Assembly (NCBI RefSeq): GCF_007002745.1
Contig: NZ_SGNY01000001.1
Coordinates: forward strand, 744,001 to 808,000
Source of the DNA: Martinezella rhizogenes
GTDB taxonomy: Bacteria > Pseudomonadota > Alphaproteobacteria > Rhizobiales > Rhizobiaceae
Direction: 5' to 3'
DNA: 64,000 nucleotides
Below are positions 1-9,912 of this stretch, in pieces; the stretch's first letter is position 1, and the number at the start of each line of letters is the position of its first letter. The position numbers and the translations under genes are program-made. The notes under the pieces are model-generated. The model had not been told where the DNA came from. It worked only from the letters and a program-made list of their open reading frames with translations, and made no database searches.

Positions 1-1057
1 GCCGGTCATGGCTTTCGTGATGCAGATGGTCGGCCTTCGTGGCGGCAATCAGCACCTTGTCGATGCGCCGGCCGATCAGCGAGGATAACAGACTATTGGT
101 GCCGGGACGGAAACAGGCAAGCACATCGCCCAGCGCCCGTTCCAGATCCTGAACGGCCTCCGGTCCGCGATTGACGGCCTGCAGCGTGTCGATCAGCACG
201 ATCTGACGGTCGAGACGGGCGAAATGCTCACGGAAGAAAGGTTTGACCACTATCGACTTATAGGCGTCGTAACGCCGCTCCATCATCGCCCGCAGCGAAC
301 CCTTTGGCGCTTTTTCGCCGGTTAGCCCCGGCAGGGGCGCAAAGGTCAGCGCCGGAGAACCTTCCAGATCGCCCGGCATCAGGAAACGGCCGGGCGGCAG
401 GGTGGAGAGCGATCTCTCGTCGGACTTGCAGGCTTTCAGATAGGCCGCGAAACTTTCCGCCAGCCGCCGCGCCGTCATCTCATCGGCAGGTGCGTTGATA
501 TCGAGCGAAGAGGCGATCGCCAGCCATTCCTGCGCCAGTTCGGCGCGGATGCCGCTCCCGGCAAGTGCGACGGTCGCGTCACTGAACTGTTTGTAATCCT
601 GCGACAGAAGCGGCAGGTCGAGCAGCCATTCGCCGGGATAATCGACGATATCGATGGATAGCTTGCCGGCCGAGAACCACCGGCCCCAGCCACTGGCGCT
701 CTGGTAATCCAGCGTGATCCTGAGTTCCGAGATTGCCCGCGTCGAATCCGGCCACAGCCTGTCGCGCACCAGCGCCTGAATATGGTCTTCGTACTGGAAG
801 CGGGGAATAGCATCGTCCGGCTGCGGCTCGAGGCGCACATTCGAGACGCGGCCTGACCGCATGGCCTCGAATAAGGGCAGGCGGCCGCCATTCAGGAGAT
901 TGTGGACGAGGGAGGAAATGAAAACCGTCTTTCCCGCCCGCGAAAGGCCTGTAACGCCAAGCCGCAATGTCGGATGGGTGAGGTTGCTCGCACGGTCGGC
1001 CAGATTATCGAGCGCGATAAGCGCACTGTCTGTCAGGGACGTCAGAGAAGGCGGCAA
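1..1057 (-). CDS. YcjX/DUF463-family P-loop ATPase (3' end cut by window edge)
   Basis: The minus-strand frame reads without stops from a TTG at 1057 to the left edge, giving about 352 residues of an incomplete protein. A Walker A motif (GLSRAGKT) lies near residues 37-44, followed by a DYPGEW motif that resembles a Walker B/G3 switch. Both, with the overall sequence, match the YcjX (DUF463) family of GTPase/ATPase-like stress proteins, whose biochemical role is poorly known. There is no ATG in frame after the upstream TGA. TTG 1057 is chosen because the Walker A sits at the expected distance from it and a weak GGGA lies upstream. It is downstream of the SixA-like gene on the same strand and may be co-transcribed. 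The function is inferred from the family only. Confidence 0.8.
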   Translation of the reverse strand, partial: MPPSLTSLTDSALIALDNLADRASNLTHPTLRLGVTGLSRAGKTVFISSLVHNLLNGGRLPLFEAMRSGRVSNVRLEPQPDDAIPRFQYEDHIQALVRDRLWPDSTRAISELRITLDYQSASGWGRWFSAGKLSIDIVDYPGEWLLDLPLLSQDYKQFSDATVALAGSGIRAELAQEWLAIASSLDINAPADEMTARRLAESFAAYLKACKSDERSLSTLPPGRFLMPGDLEGSPALTFAPLPGLTGEKAPKGSLRAMMERRYDAYKSIVVKPFFREHFARLDRQIVLIDTLQAVNRGPEAVQDLERALGDVLACFRPGTNSLLSSLIGRRIDKVLIAATKADHLHHESHDR

Positions 1058-1188
1058 TGGCAGTTTCCCGGCTGTGGTTCATGATCACGGCTGCAATATA
1101 GGAAGTCGCGGCTGCCCAAAAAAGAAGCGCCCCGGTGGATTTTCACGGCAGCCGCCATCGGCGGTGGTTCCGTCACGCGTTAGGGCTG

Positions 1189-1698
1189 CTACTTGCCGGG
1201 TGAGAGAAAATCGACCAGTCGCCAGCGATCCGCGCCGTTTACAGCACTGCCGTCGTGATCAAGCACGGCAAGCCCTGCTGTCGGGAAACCGGAGGGCAGG
1301 GCGGCGTGCAGCAGGTCTTCGCCGATCATCGCTTCCAGTGTCGCTTCCATGGTGGGGTTATGGCCCACCAGCATCACCGAACCAGCATCCGTCTGCGCTG
1401 CGATGAGGGAGAGATAGGTTTCGCTGCGGGCATTATACATCTCATCGACATAGGCGATTTCGATGCCTTCGTTGAAGGCGCGCTGCCAGGCCTGCGTGGT
1501 CTGCCGGCAGCGTGCGGCGGTGGAGGATAAGAGCATGTCGGGGCGGTAACGCCGGTCGGCGGCGAGGTCGGCAACGATCTCCGCCTCGGCAAAACCTGCT
1601 TCATTCAATCCACGGTCGAAATCGCGTTCCCCCGGCGCCGCCCAGGCGGCTTTGGCGTGGCGCAAAAGATAAACTCGCTTCGGATGAGAATCTGTCAA
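1189..1698 (-). CDS. SixA-like histidine phosphatase family protein
   Basis: A 169-residue protein of the histidine phosphatase (phosphoglycerate mutase-like) superfamily. The catalytic RHA motif is in LLRHAKAAW with the nucleophilic histidine at position 14, and a second conserved histidine is in VMLVGHNPTME. The short length and RHAKA (rather than RHGE) motif resemble SixA, which removes phosphate from phosphohistidine on phosphotransfer proteins. The actual substrate here is unknown. The ATG at 1698 is followed by a basic, soluble N-terminus with no signal peptide. It lies 131 bp upstream of the YcjX-like gene on the same strand. Confidence 0.85.
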   Translation of the reverse strand: MTDSHPKRVYLLRHAKAAWAAPGERDFDRGLNEAGFAEAEIVADLAADRRYRPDMLLSSTAARCRQTTQAWQRAFNEGIEIAYVDEMYNARSETYLSLIAAQTDAGSVMLVGHNPTMEATLEAMIGEDLLHAALPSGFPTAGLAVLDHDGSAVNGADRWRLVDFLSPGK

Positions 1699-1902
1699 GG
1701 GCAGGAACCGGCGTTCGAAACTCTGGGGTATAGCCGGATGCTACAGGATAGGATCAAGGGACCGCAAGTCCTCTTTCCTGTTGGCAAGTCGCATTGAAGT
1801 GATCGAAGAACAGATCGCCCCGACGCCAATAAAGGATAAAAATTAGTCATTTAGATGATTTTTGTGTCAGTTTTAAAAATGCCTGAAAACTGATCTGTAG
1901 AC

Positions 1903-1931
1903 TTGAACCGGCCTATATCATTGGAGTATAC
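1903..1931 (+). promoter_or_regulatory. Putative sigma-70 type promoter of dksA
   Basis: TTGAAC at 1903-1908 and GTATAC at 1926-1931 are separated by 17 bp, close to the alphaproteobacterial CTTGAC-N17-CTATAT pattern. The predicted transcription start near 1938-1940 would leave a roughly 30-nt leader before the TTG start of dksA at 1968. Found by eye. Confidence 0.45.
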
Positions 1932-1967
1932 ACCGCCGCATTGAGATGTTCTTCGAGGAGAATCGCG

Positions 1968-2387
1968 TTGAGTGAGAAGATCGATCTTAGCAAATATGTA
2001 CTCTCGGAAGACGACGAGTTCATGAATGCCAGCCAGCGGGCCTACTTCCGCGCGAAGCTGGTCGCCTGGAAAAATGACATCCTGAGAGAAGCGCGCGAGA
2101 CCCTCGGACATCTCGCCGAAGAAAGCGCCAATCACCCCGATCTCGCGGACCGGGCTTCATCCGAAACAGACCGGGCGATCGAACTTCGCGCCCGCGACCG
2201 TCAGCGCAAGCTGATTTCCAAAATCGATGCGGCTCTTCAGCGGATCGAAGACGGCACCTACGGTTTCTGTGAGGAAACGGGTGAACCTATCGGCCTCAAG
2301 CGTCTTGACGCCCGCCCGATAGCGACACTTTCCATCGAGGCGCAGGAACGTCACGAGCGTCGCGAAAAAGTTTATCGCGACGAATAA
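1968..2387 (+). CDS. dksA: RNA polymerase-binding transcription factor DksA
   Basis: A 139-residue DksA homologue: an N-terminal coiled-coil region followed by a C-terminal globular module (GTYGFCEETGEPIGLKRLDA, then RP). DksA binds the secondary channel of RNA polymerase and works with ppGpp in the stringent response. Only the first of the four zinc-binding cysteines is present (C-E-E-T, then T-L-S-I-E-A where CxxC is expected). Single-cysteine DksA proteins that function without a full zinc finger are known from alphaproteobacteria such as Rhodobacter. The TTG at 1968 is preferred over an in-frame TTG at 1941 because GAGGAG at 1955-1960 lies 7 bases before it. It converges on the FliO-like gene through a shared terminator. 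Confidence 0.9.
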   Translation: MSEKIDLSKYVLSEDDEFMNASQRAYFRAKLVAWKNDILREARETLGHLAEESANHPDLADRASSETDRAIELRARDRQRKLISKIDAALQRIEDGTYGFCEETGEPIGLKRLDARPIATLSIEAQERHERREKVYRDE

Positions 2388-2444
2388 CAAGGCTGCTGTG
2401 CCGGACGCTACCGCGAACCGGCCATCTCAAGCACCGGACATACA

Positions 2445-2475
2445 AAAAGGGCACGGAATTATTCCGTGCCCTTTT
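2445..2475. terminator. Bidirectional terminator between dksA and the FliO-like gene
   Basis: A perfect 15-bp inverted repeat (AAAAGGGCACGGAAT / ATTCCGTGCCCTTTT) carries A's on the left and T's on the right, so it can act as a rho-independent terminator for both converging genes. Confidence 0.9.
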
Positions 2476-2500
2476 GCATTGAAGCTTCATGCGCGCCGCC

Positions 2501-3775
2501 TCAGCGGTCGCGGGTAACGGAAAGCTCGCCGAAAATACGCGCCATTTCTTTCTGCACGTCACCATCTGGCGACGCTCCGGTAACTGGTGGCGAAACGGGT
2601 TCGTTTTTCTGCTGCTTTTCCGGGGCGGCGGCAATGGACGGTTCATTGTCCGCATCCCGGCTCTTGGCAATCTCGGCTTCGAGAAAGCTCTCGAAATCGC
2701 TGGCCAACTCATCGGAAAATTTCGGCTCAGCGTCATTGGACGCAAAAGCGGGAGTTTCCGGTTTCGGCGGGAAAGGGGCCGGCGGTGCATTCGGTTCGGA
2801 CTTGAGGCCGGGAAGAACCCGCTCGCGCGCCGCGTCAAGAAAATCTGCGGCGCTGGATTGATCGAGCACCGGCTCACGTGCGGCAAAAACCGGTGGAGCG
2901 ATGACCGTTGGCCGTTCTTCCTCCACCTTTGCCTGCGTCACCTGTGCGGGAACCGGCGAAACGACCGGTATCGGTGTTTGTACCGGAGCGGGGGTGAAGG
3001 GTTCCGAACGATGCGGTTCGCTGCGTTCGCCGGCCGTGTCGAGCGATGCGGCGACGGCTGGCACAATGGTTGCTGCAGGAACAGCCGCAGCCACTGCTGA
3101 CGGTTGCGGCGTTGGGCGAGGGATCTCCCTCTCGGGCGCGGCCTGCCTCACCGGCGGAGCGGGCTCGCGAACTGCGACCGGCGGCGGCGATACGGGTTGG
3201 GGTGGTGTCGATGGACGCGGCGGCAATGGTGACGTTGTTGCGGCCGGTTGTGCGGGGCGAGGAGCAGGTGCGGTGGGCTCCGGCCGTTGCTGCGGCTGCC
3301 TTACCGGTTCCTGTGTCACGGGAGCCGGGGCTGGCGCTGTGGCTGCGGCTGGTGCTGCGACGGGCTGCTGTTGCGGCAGGGCGGCGCGGCGTTCCTGGGG
3401 AATGGACGGCTCGGCTCTCTTCGGCTCGCTTTCCTGACGCGGCAATGCCTTCAGTTCCGGCTCCTGCACGTCCCTGACGATCGGGATTGCGCCGATACCG
3501 CTTTCGATGACGATATCTGTCGGCCCGCCGATCATCACCAGATGCTCGACATTGTCGCGGCGAACCAGCACCAGACGGCGGCGCGCATCAACGGCCGTCG
3601 CGTCGAGAACCTGCAGGCGCGGCTGCCGGTTACGCCCACCACGGATAAACGGAGAGGAACCGCTGCGCCTGCGCAGAAGCCATAAAGCAATCGCCAGAAC
3701 GAGAAGCGCCACACCCACACCGACGACGGCGACGATGAGATTGTTTCCATAGGTGCCGATAAAATCATCCATCAT
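2501..3775 (-). CDS. FliO-like flagellar biosynthesis membrane protein with long proline-rich tail
   Basis: About 424 residues. An N-terminal membrane segment (NNLIVAVVGVGVALLVLAIA) is followed by basic residues and a FliO-like beta domain (RLQVLDATAVDARRRLVLVR), typical of FliO/MopB proteins that assist assembly of the flagellar export gate. From about residue 125 onward the protein is a long low-complexity region rich in Pro, Ala and Glu, ending in a short charged segment. FliO proteins are usually much shorter. ATG 3775 (or 3772) is preferred to ATG 3784 because GAAGGG directly abuts 3784 but sits 9 bases before 3775. It is divergent from cckA and no other flagellar gene is in the window. 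A role in flagella is therefore family-based inference; it may have been co-opted elsewhere. Confidence 0.7.
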   Translation of the reverse strand: MMDDFIGTYGNNLIVAVVGVGVALLVLAIALWLLRRRSGSSPFIRGGRNRQPRLQVLDATAVDARRRLVLVRRDNVEHLVMIGGPTDIVIESGIGAIPIVRDVQEPELKALPRQESEPKRAEPSIPQERRAALPQQQPVAAPAAATAPAPAPVTQEPVRQPQQRPEPTAPAPRPAQPAATTSPLPPRPSTPPQPVSPPPVAVREPAPPVRQAAPEREIPRPTPQPSAVAAAVPAATIVPAVAASLDTAGERSEPHRSEPFTPAPVQTPIPVVSPVPAQVTQAKVEEERPTVIAPPVFAAREPVLDQSSAADFLDAARERVLPGLKSEPNAPPAPFPPKPETPAFASNDAEPKFSDELASDFESFLEAEIAKSRDADNEPSIAAAPEKQQKNEPVSPPVTGASPDGDVQKEMARIFGELSVTRDR

Positions 3776-3784
3776 GGAGATCAT

Positions 3785-4116
3785 CCCTTCAGATTTTTTC
3801 GAGCAATTAATATTGCCGTGGTTCTTATAGTGTGAACGTCAAGCAGGAAAAGACGATTTTTTTGGACGCGATACAAGGTTTATCCGCCACCGTCCCCCTG
3901 GAACACAAAACCGGTTGGTGCGGCTTTCGGTTCCCTCGTCGACGGAAACGCCTGTGCATTGCGCCTCTCAGGCCGTTTTCCCTGTGCGTTTTTAAGCCTT
4001 TGTGGCCCGGCGGAGCTTTTTGATGCTCAAGCGAGTTGCTACAAGAAATTTTAACGCCCGATTCCGTCGAGGACCGTGGCTGACCGAATGACGACCTGCA
4101 CGACTGCGAGGCCAAG
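3785..4116. other. Intergenic region between divergent FliO-like gene and cckA
   Basis: A 332-bp gap that must hold the divergent promoters for both flanking genes. It contains a GATTC (GANTC, CcrM-type methylation site) near 4062 and a TTAAC near 4051, but no complete CtrA-type TTAA-N7-TTAA site was seen. No credible gene was found. Confidence 0.5.
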
Positions 4117-6702
4117 ATGACACGGGTGCGCGAGACAAGCGACAACGACCTTCCGCTGGTGGACAGGCGTGCCCGTTCCGGCACGGTTTTGCGCATCCTG
4201 CTTCTGGCGCTGATACTGATCGCCGCTGCCGCCGCCTTCGTTTATTTCAAGAACTCTTTGGAAAACGAAATCGTGCTCGGCATTCTCGGCGTGCTGGCGA
4301 TGATGGGCATCTTTTTTCTGGTGTCGTCGATCATCGGTTTCATCGAGGTCATGCCGCAGTCGCAGTCGGACGGGCTTGCCCGCCGTTTCCTGTCAGCCCA
4401 TCCCGAAGGCACGCTGATCACCGATGCCAAGGGGCATATGGTTTATGCCAACGCCACCTATTGCCGCATGAGCGGCACCACCAGGGCGAGCGATATACAG
4501 AGCCTTGAAACGCTTTTGTCGCGCAGCCGGGAATCGACCGAGGCGCTTTACCGGCTCATCAATGTGCTGCGGGAAGGCCGTGACGGTTACGAGGAGTTCC
4601 GGCTGCAGAAGCCGCTTGGCGAGGATGCGAGCGCCGGGCCGCACTGGTACAGGCTTAAAGGCCGGGTGCTGAAGGATGCGGGTGGCGAGGGGTTGCACGT
4701 GTTCCAGATCGCCGACATCACGCCGGAGCGTGAGGATCAGGAACGGTTTTTCCGCGAATTGCAGAATGCCATCGATTATCTAGACCACGCGCCGGCCGGT
4801 TTCTTTTCCGCCGGACGCAAGGGCGAGATCGTTTATCTGAACGCTACCCTGTCGGAATGGCTGGGCATCGATCTTGCGCAGTTTTCGCCCGGTTCGATGA
4901 CGGTGTCCGACATCGTCGCTGGCGAAGGCATGGCGCTGATCGAATCCGTCCATCCGCAGGGCAGCGCCAAGCGCACCGAAATCCTCGATCTCGACATGCG
5001 TCGGGTGAACGGCCAGAGCATGCCGGCCCGCCTTGTGCATCAGGTCAGTTCCAAGGACGGTGCACCGGGCGAGAGCCGGACGATCGTTCTGATGCGCCCC
5101 AAGGGGCAGGAGGATACGGAATCCTCCTCGGCCATGCGTTTCACGCGCTTTTTCAACAATACGCCGATGGCGATCGCTTCGCTGGATGGCGAAGGCCGCA
5201 TCCTGCGCATCAACGCACCCTTCCTCAAGCTGTTCTCGGGTGTTGTCGGACGTGACGATATCGACCGCGGCGTGGCGCTCGAAACCGTCCTTCACGACAA
5301 CGAGAAGCCGCGGCTGGAACAGGCTCTCGCCGAGGCGAAGGATCGTCAGGGCGATATCGCGCCGTTCGATTCGCGCCACCCGAGCGACGAGACCAGGCAT
5401 TTCCGTTTCTACGTAAACGCCGTCATCGATCAGGACGACGAGGCGCCGGAAGAGGTGGCAATCGTTTATGCCATCGAGGTGACGGAGCAGAAGGCGCTCG
5501 AAACCCAGATGGCGCAGACGCAGAAGATGAACGCCGTCGGCACGCTGGCGGGTGGCATCGCCCACGATTTCAACAATGTGCTGACTGCCATCCTGCTGTC
5601 GTCCGACCATCTGCTCCTGCAGGCGCGGCCCGCCGATCCGAGCTTTGCCGACCTCATGGAGATCAAGCGCAACGCCAACCGCGCTGCGGTTCTGGTGCGC
5701 CAGTTGCTGGCCTTCTCGCGCAAGCAGACCATGCGCCCGGCGGTGCTGAACCTGACCGACGTGATCGGCGATCTGCGCATGCTGGTCGACCGGTTGATTT
5801 CCGGCACTAATGTCAAGCTCGAGGTGGATTATGGCCGCGATCTCTGGCCGGTAAAGACGGACCTGTCGCAATTCGAGCAGGTGCTGATCAATCTCTGCGT
5901 CAATGCGCGTGATGCCATGCCTGATGGTGGCAAGATCACCATCCGTACCCGTAATGTGGATGCGAAGGAGGCGGCTGCGCTTGGCCGTCCGGAAGTTCCG
6001 GCCGAAGACATGGTCATGGTTGAGGTCGGCGATAACGGCACCGGCATTCCGCCTGAAATCATGGACAAGATTTTCGAACCCTTCTTCACGACCAAGGAAG
6101 TCGGCAAGGGCACCGGTCTCGGCCTGTCGATGGTCTACGGCATCGTCAAGCAGTCCGGCGGCTACATCTATCCCGAATCGGAAGTGGGAAAGGGCACTGC
6201 GTTCCGCATCTACCTGCCGCGCCATGTGGTGGAAGCCGTTGCGGGCCAGCAGCCGGGTGAAGCAGCGCTCACCCCGGTCGCGACACCTGAACCGGTAAAG
6301 GAAGAACCGCTAGACCTCACCGGCAACTCCGCTGTCGTGCTTCTGGTGGAGGACGAGGAGGCGGTGCGACGCGGCGGCAAGCGCATGCTGGAAACCCGTG
6401 GCTACACCGTGCATGAGGCGGGCTCCGGCACCGAGGCGCTGGAGGTGATGGAGGAGCTGGAGGGCAAGGTCGATATCGTTGTTTCCGATGTGGTGATGCC
6501 GGAAATGGACGGCCCTTCGTTGCTGCGGGAACTGCGCAAGTCCTATCCCGACCTGAAGTTCATCTTCGTGTCCGGTTATGCAGAGGACGCCTTTGCGAAA
6601 AACCTGCCGGCGGACGCCAAATTCGGCTTCCTGCCGAAGCCCTTCTCCCTGAAGCAGCTGGCGATCGCCGTGCGCGAAATGCTGGATGACAATGCCGGGT
6701 GA
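4117..6702 (+). CDS. cckA: Cell-cycle hybrid histidine kinase CckA
   Basis: An 861-residue hybrid sensor kinase. Two membrane helices (about residues 25-44 and 52-75) are followed by tandem PAS-like domains. The HisKA H-box [18 protein letters not shown] has the phosphorylatable His483; the HATPase domain has DNGTGIP and GKGTGLGLS boxes. A C-terminal receiver carries [13 protein letters not shown] with Asp791. CckA phosphorylates ChpT, which feeds CtrA and CpdR in alphaproteobacterial cell-cycle control. It acts at the inner membrane and can run as a phosphatase depending on localisation and c-di-GMP. Length, order of domains and the AHDFNN H-box match CckA well. It stands alone, 300 bp before clpS. 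Confidence 0.95.
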   Translation: MTRVRETSDNDLPLVDRRARSGTVLRILLLALILIAAAAAFVYFKNSLENEIVLGILGVLAMMGIFFLVSSIIGFIEVMPQSQSDGLARRFLSAHPEGTLITDAKGHMVYANATYCRMSGTTRASDIQSLETLLSRSRESTEALYRLINVLREGRDGYEEFRLQKPLGEDASAGPHWYRLKGRVLKDAGGEGLHVFQIADITPEREDQERFFRELQNAIDYLDHAPAGFFSAGRKGEIVYLNATLSEWLGIDLAQFSPGSMTVSDIVAGEGMALIESVHPQGSAKRTEILDLDMRRVNGQSMPARLVHQVSSKDGAPGESRTIVLMRPKGQEDTESSSAMRFTRFFNNTPMAIASLDGEGRILRINAPFLKLFSGVVGRDDIDRGVALETVLHDNEKPRLEQALAEAKDRQGDIAPFDSRHPSDETRHFRFYVNAVIDQDDEAPEEVAIVYAIEVTEQKALETQMAQTQKMNAVGTLAGGIAHDFNNVLTAILLSSDHLLLQARPADPSFADLMEIKRNANRAAVLVRQLLAFSRKQTMRPAVLNLTDVIGDLRMLVDRLISGTNVKLEVDYGRDLWPVKTDLSQFEQVLINLCVNARDAMPDGGKITIRTRNVDAKEAAALGRPEVPAEDMVMVEVGDNGTGIPPEIMDKIFEPFFTTKEVGKGTGLGLSMVYGIVKQSGGYIYPESEVGKGTAFRIYLPRHVVEAVAGQQPGEAALTPVATPEPVKEEPLDLTGNSAVVLLVEDEEAVRRGGKRMLETRGYTVHEAGSGTEALEVMEELEGKVDIVVSDVVMPEMDGPSLLRELRKSYPDLKFIFVSGYAEDAFAKNLPADAKFGFLPKPFSLKQLAIAVREMLDDNAG

Positions 6703-7007
6703 CAACGCCGGGTAAGAGGGAGTAACGGCAGGCCGGTGCGACAGAGATTCGCTCCCACTGTTGGTCACTGTTGCCCTTTCCGACGGGCCGAAAACCCGCC
6801 GCCATCGCCGGTTTGTCTGCGCCCACCCTCAGGAAGCCTACACATCCCTACTTTTCCCGAGGTTTGCCCCTTCCCAAACGCAATAGTGATTGCGCCGTTG
6901 CGCAAGGGGCTTAAAATCACGTCACGACGACCTAGATATGAAGAGGCGAAGTTCTCCCTGCTGGCGATGAGCTGTCGGTTCGAGAATAGTGTGGAGAATG
7001 ATGAAAG
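6703..7007 (+). other. Intergenic region upstream of clpS
   Basis: A 305-bp gap with no convincing gene. Near its 3' end, CTTAAA at 6910-6915 and CTAGAT at 6932-6937 are 16 bp apart and could be the clpS-clpA promoter; this is a weak match found by eye. Confidence 0.35.
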
Positions 7008-7361
7008 ATGATCGCTAGGCCGATCTACATGCAGGGCGAGGGCGACGGGGAAGAAGGCGGCAACAACCGCGGCACCTCCGTTATCACCCGCGTCAAGGCA
7101 AAGACGAAAAGACCGAATTTGTACCGTGTTCTTTTACTGAATGACGACTACACTCCCATGGAGTTCGTCATCCATATTCTGGAGCGTTTTTTCCAGAAGG
7201 ATCGCGAAGCGGCAACCCGTATCATGCTGCACGTGCACCAGCACGGCGTGGGAGAATGCGGGGTGTTTACATATGAGGTCGCAGAGACGAAAGTAAGCCA
7301 GGTCATGGATTTCGCCCGACAGCACCAGCATCCGCTGCAGTGCGTCATGGAAAAGAAATGA
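7008..7361 (+). CDS. clpS: ATP-dependent Clp protease adaptor ClpS
   Basis: 117 residues. ClpS binds the N-domain of ClpA and delivers N-degron substrates to ClpAP. The core matches the family: [20 protein letters not shown] forms the N-degron pocket (NDD and the following Met), and [20 protein letters not shown] carries the conserved histidines and Cys. The first 35 residues are a flexible glycine- and charge-rich extension, as expected for the ClpS N-terminal extension. clpA begins 10 bases after its stop. ClpS being directly upstream of ClpA on the same transcript is the usual arrangement. Confidence 0.96.
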   Translation: MIARPIYMQGEGDGEEGGNNRGTSVITRVKAKTKRPNLYRVLLLNDDYTPMEFVIHILERFFQKDREAATRIMLHVHQHGVGECGVFTYEVAETKVSQVMDFARQHQHPLQCVMEKK

Positions 7362-7371
7362 GGATCGCAAC

Positions 7372-9888
7372 GTGCCAACTTTTTCCCCGAGTCTCGAGAA
7401 GGCGCTGCACCAGGCACTGACCTTTGCAAATGAGCGTCACCACGAATATGCGACGCTTGAACATCTCCTTCTGGCGCTGATCGACGACGCGGATGCCGCC
7501 GCCGTGATGGGTGCCTGCAATGTCGATCTCGATGCGCTGCGCAAGACCGTCAGCGATTATGTCGACAATGAACTGACCAACCTCGTGACCGGTTACGACG
7601 AGGATTCCAAACCCACATCCGGCTTCCAGCGGGTCATCCAGCGGGCCGTTATTCATGTACAATCGTCCGGCCGCGAGGAAGTGACCGGCGCCAACGTGCT
7701 TGTGGCCATTTTCGCCGAGCGCGAAAGCCATGCCGCCTATTTCCTGCAGGAGCAGGAAATGACCCGTTACGACGCGGTCAATTACATCTCCCACGGCATT
7801 GGCAAGCGTCCTGGCACGTCGCAGACACGTGCGCCGCGTGGTGCCGATGAGCCCGAAAGCGACAACAAGGCAAGCCGCAGCAATCCCGAGGAAGAAGGCC
7901 CGTCCGCCAAAAAGCAGCAGGACGCGCTGAAGGCCTATTGCGTCAACCTCAACGACAAGGCACGCAACGGCAAGATCGACCCGCTGATCGGCCGCCATGA
8001 AGAGGTCAACCGTACCATCCAGATCCTCTGCCGCCGCTCCAAGAACAACCCGCTTTATGTGGGGGATCCGGGCGTGGGCAAGACAGCGATCGCCGAAGGC
8101 TTGGCCAAGCGCATCGTTGAAGGCAAGGTGCCGGAAGCGCTCGCCAACGACACCATCTTCTCGCTCGACATGGGAACGCTGCTTGCCGGCACCCGTTATC
8201 GTGGTGATTTCGAAGAACGTCTGAAGCAGGTCGTCAAGGAACTCGAAGAGTTTCCGGGCGCGGTGCTGTTCATCGACGAGATCCACACCGTCATCGGCGC
8301 TGGCGCCACTTCAGGTGGCGCGATGGATGCATCGAACCTGTTGAAGCCGGCGCTGTCTTCGGGCGCGATTCGCTGCATAGGTTCGACCACCTACAAGGAA
8401 TATCGGCAGTTCTTCGAAAAGGACCGCGCACTGGTGCGTCGTTTCCAGAAAATCGACGTCAACGAGCCGTCGATCGATGACACTATCGCGATCATGAAGG
8501 GTCTGAAGCCCTATTTCGAGGATTATCATCACCTCAGATATTCCAATGAGGCGATCAAGGCTGCCGTGGAATTGTCGGCCCGTTATATTTCCGACCGCAA
8601 GCTGCCGGACAAGGCGATCGACGTGATCGACGAAACCGGTGCCGCGCAGATGCTGCTGCCCGCTTCCAAGCGCCGCAAGCTGATCACCGAAAAGGAGATC
8701 GAAGCCACCATCGCAACGATGGCCCGCATTCCTCCGAAGACGGTGTCCAAGGACGACGAGATGGTTCTCGCCAATCTCGAAAAGGAACTGCGCTCGGTCG
8801 TTTATGGTCAGGACATCGCCATCGAGGCGCTGGCAACGGCCATCAAGCTCGCCCGTGCCGGCCTGCGTGAACCGAACAAGCCGATCGGCTCCTACGTCTT
8901 CTCCGGCCCGACCGGCGTCGGCAAGACGGAAGTGGCCAAGCAGCTTGCCGCCTCGCTGGGCGTCGAGATGCTGCGCTTCGACATGTCGGAATATATGGAA
9001 CGACATACCGTGTCGCGCCTGCTCGGCGCACCTCCCGGTTATGTCGGCTTCGATCAGGGCGGTCTCTTGACCGATGGCGTCGACCAGCATCCGCATTCCG
9101 TGGTGCTGCTGGACGAAATCGAAAAGGCGCATCCCGACATCTACAACATTCTGTTGCAGGTGATGGACCATGGCTCGCTGACCGACCATAACGGCAAGAA
9201 GATCGACTTCCGCAACGTCATCCTCATCATGACGACCAATGCGGGTGCGTCCGAAATGGCCAAGTCGGCCATCGGTTTCGGTTCTTCACGCCGCACCGGT
9301 GAGGATGAAGAGGCGATCAACCGCCTGTTCACGCCGGAATTCCGCAACCGTCTGGATGCGATCATTCCGTTCTCGCCGCTGCCGACTGCCGTCATCCACA
9401 AGGTCGTGCAGAAGTTCGTCATGCAGCTGGAAACCCAGCTGTCCGAACGCAATGTCACCTTCGATCTGCATGAGGATGCGATCTCCTGGCTGGCGGACAA
9501 GGGTTACGACGAAAAGATGGGTGCTCGCCCGCTGTCGCGCGTCATCCAGGAACACATCAAGAAGCCGCTCGCCAATGAAATCCTCTTCGGCAAGCTCAAG
9601 AAGGGTGGCGTCGTCAGCGTCACCGTTGGAAAGAAGGACGACGGTTCCGATGGCCTCATGCTCGAGGTTCTGCCGGAAACTGCGCCCGTAAAGCCGAAGC
9701 CGGAAGCGGAACTGAAGGCTGCAAAGTCGCCAGGCAAGGCGTCGAAGGCCAAGGCGAAACCCGCCTCGAAGGCGGCAACGGTCAATGAGGAGGCGGATGT
9801 TCTGGTCGCTGAGGCGGACAAGCCCGGCGAAGAGAACAAACCGCGCCGCAAGGCCAATACGGTGCCAAAGGTGCCGAAGAAGAAATGA
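7372..9888 (+). CDS. clpA: ATP-dependent Clp protease ATP-binding subunit ClpA
   Basis: 838 residues from a GTG start with GAGG 9 bases upstream. The Clp N-domain (LEKALHQALTFANERHHEYA) is followed by two AAA+ modules. The first Walker A is GDPGVGKT with Walker B VLFIDEIHT, and the second Walker A is GPTGVGKT with VVLLDEIEKAHPD. The ClpP-binding IGF loop is present (KSAIGFGSS). ClpA unfolds substrates for the ClpP peptidase. Unlike E. coli ClpA, the C-terminus carries about 70 extra residues rich in Lys, Ala and Pro, probably disordered; such tails are common in rhizobial ClpA. A GAAA-loop terminator follows. Confidence 0.97.
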   Translation: MPTFSPSLEKALHQALTFANERHHEYATLEHLLLALIDDADAAAVMGACNVDLDALRKTVSDYVDNELTNLVTGYDEDSKPTSGFQRVIQRAVIHVQSSGREEVTGANVLVAIFAERESHAAYFLQEQEMTRYDAVNYISHGIGKRPGTSQTRAPRGADEPESDNKASRSNPEEEGPSAKKQQDALKAYCVNLNDKARNGKIDPLIGRHEEVNRTIQILCRRSKNNPLYVGDPGVGKTAIAEGLAKRIVEGKVPEALANDTIFSLDMGTLLAGTRYRGDFEERLKQVVKELEEFPGAVLFIDEIHTVIGAGATSGGAMDASNLLKPALSSGAIRCIGSTTYKEYRQFFEKDRALVRRFQKIDVNEPSIDDTIAIMKGLKPYFEDYHHLRYSNEAIKAAVELSARYISDRKLPDKAIDVIDETGAAQMLLPASKRRKLITEKEIEATIATMARIPPKTVSKDDEMVLANLEKELRSVVYGQDIAIEALATAIKLARAGLREPNKPIGSYVFSGPTGVGKTEVAKQLAASLGVEMLRFDMSEYMERHTVSRLLGAPPGYVGFDQGGLLTDGVDQHPHSVVLLDEIEKAHPDIYNILLQVMDHGSLTDHNGKKIDFRNVILIMTTNAGASEMAKSAIGFGSSRRTGEDEEAINRLFTPEFRNRLDAIIPFSPLPTAVIHKVVQKFVMQLETQLSERNVTFDLHEDAISWLADKGYDEKMGARPLSRVIQEHIKKPLANEILFGKLKKGGVVSVTVGKKDDGSDGLMLEVLPETAPVKPKPEAELKAAKSPGKASKAKAKPASKAATVNEEADVLVAEADKPGEENKPRRKANTVPKVPKKK

Positions 9889-9912
9889 TGCGGTGACGCG
9901 ACCGATAAACCG

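Noticed and set aside
4040-4116. CtrA box upstream of cckA
   Set aside because: Only one TTAA half is present; the TTAA-N7-TTAA direct repeat is not.
4780-6225. 481-codon open frame antisense to cckA
   Set aside because: It mirrors the codon bias of cckA, has low-complexity Arg/His/Asp-rich content and no recognisable domain.
6736-7011. 91-codon open frame before clpS
   Set aside because: Overlaps the probable clpS promoter/leader and has no protein-like features.
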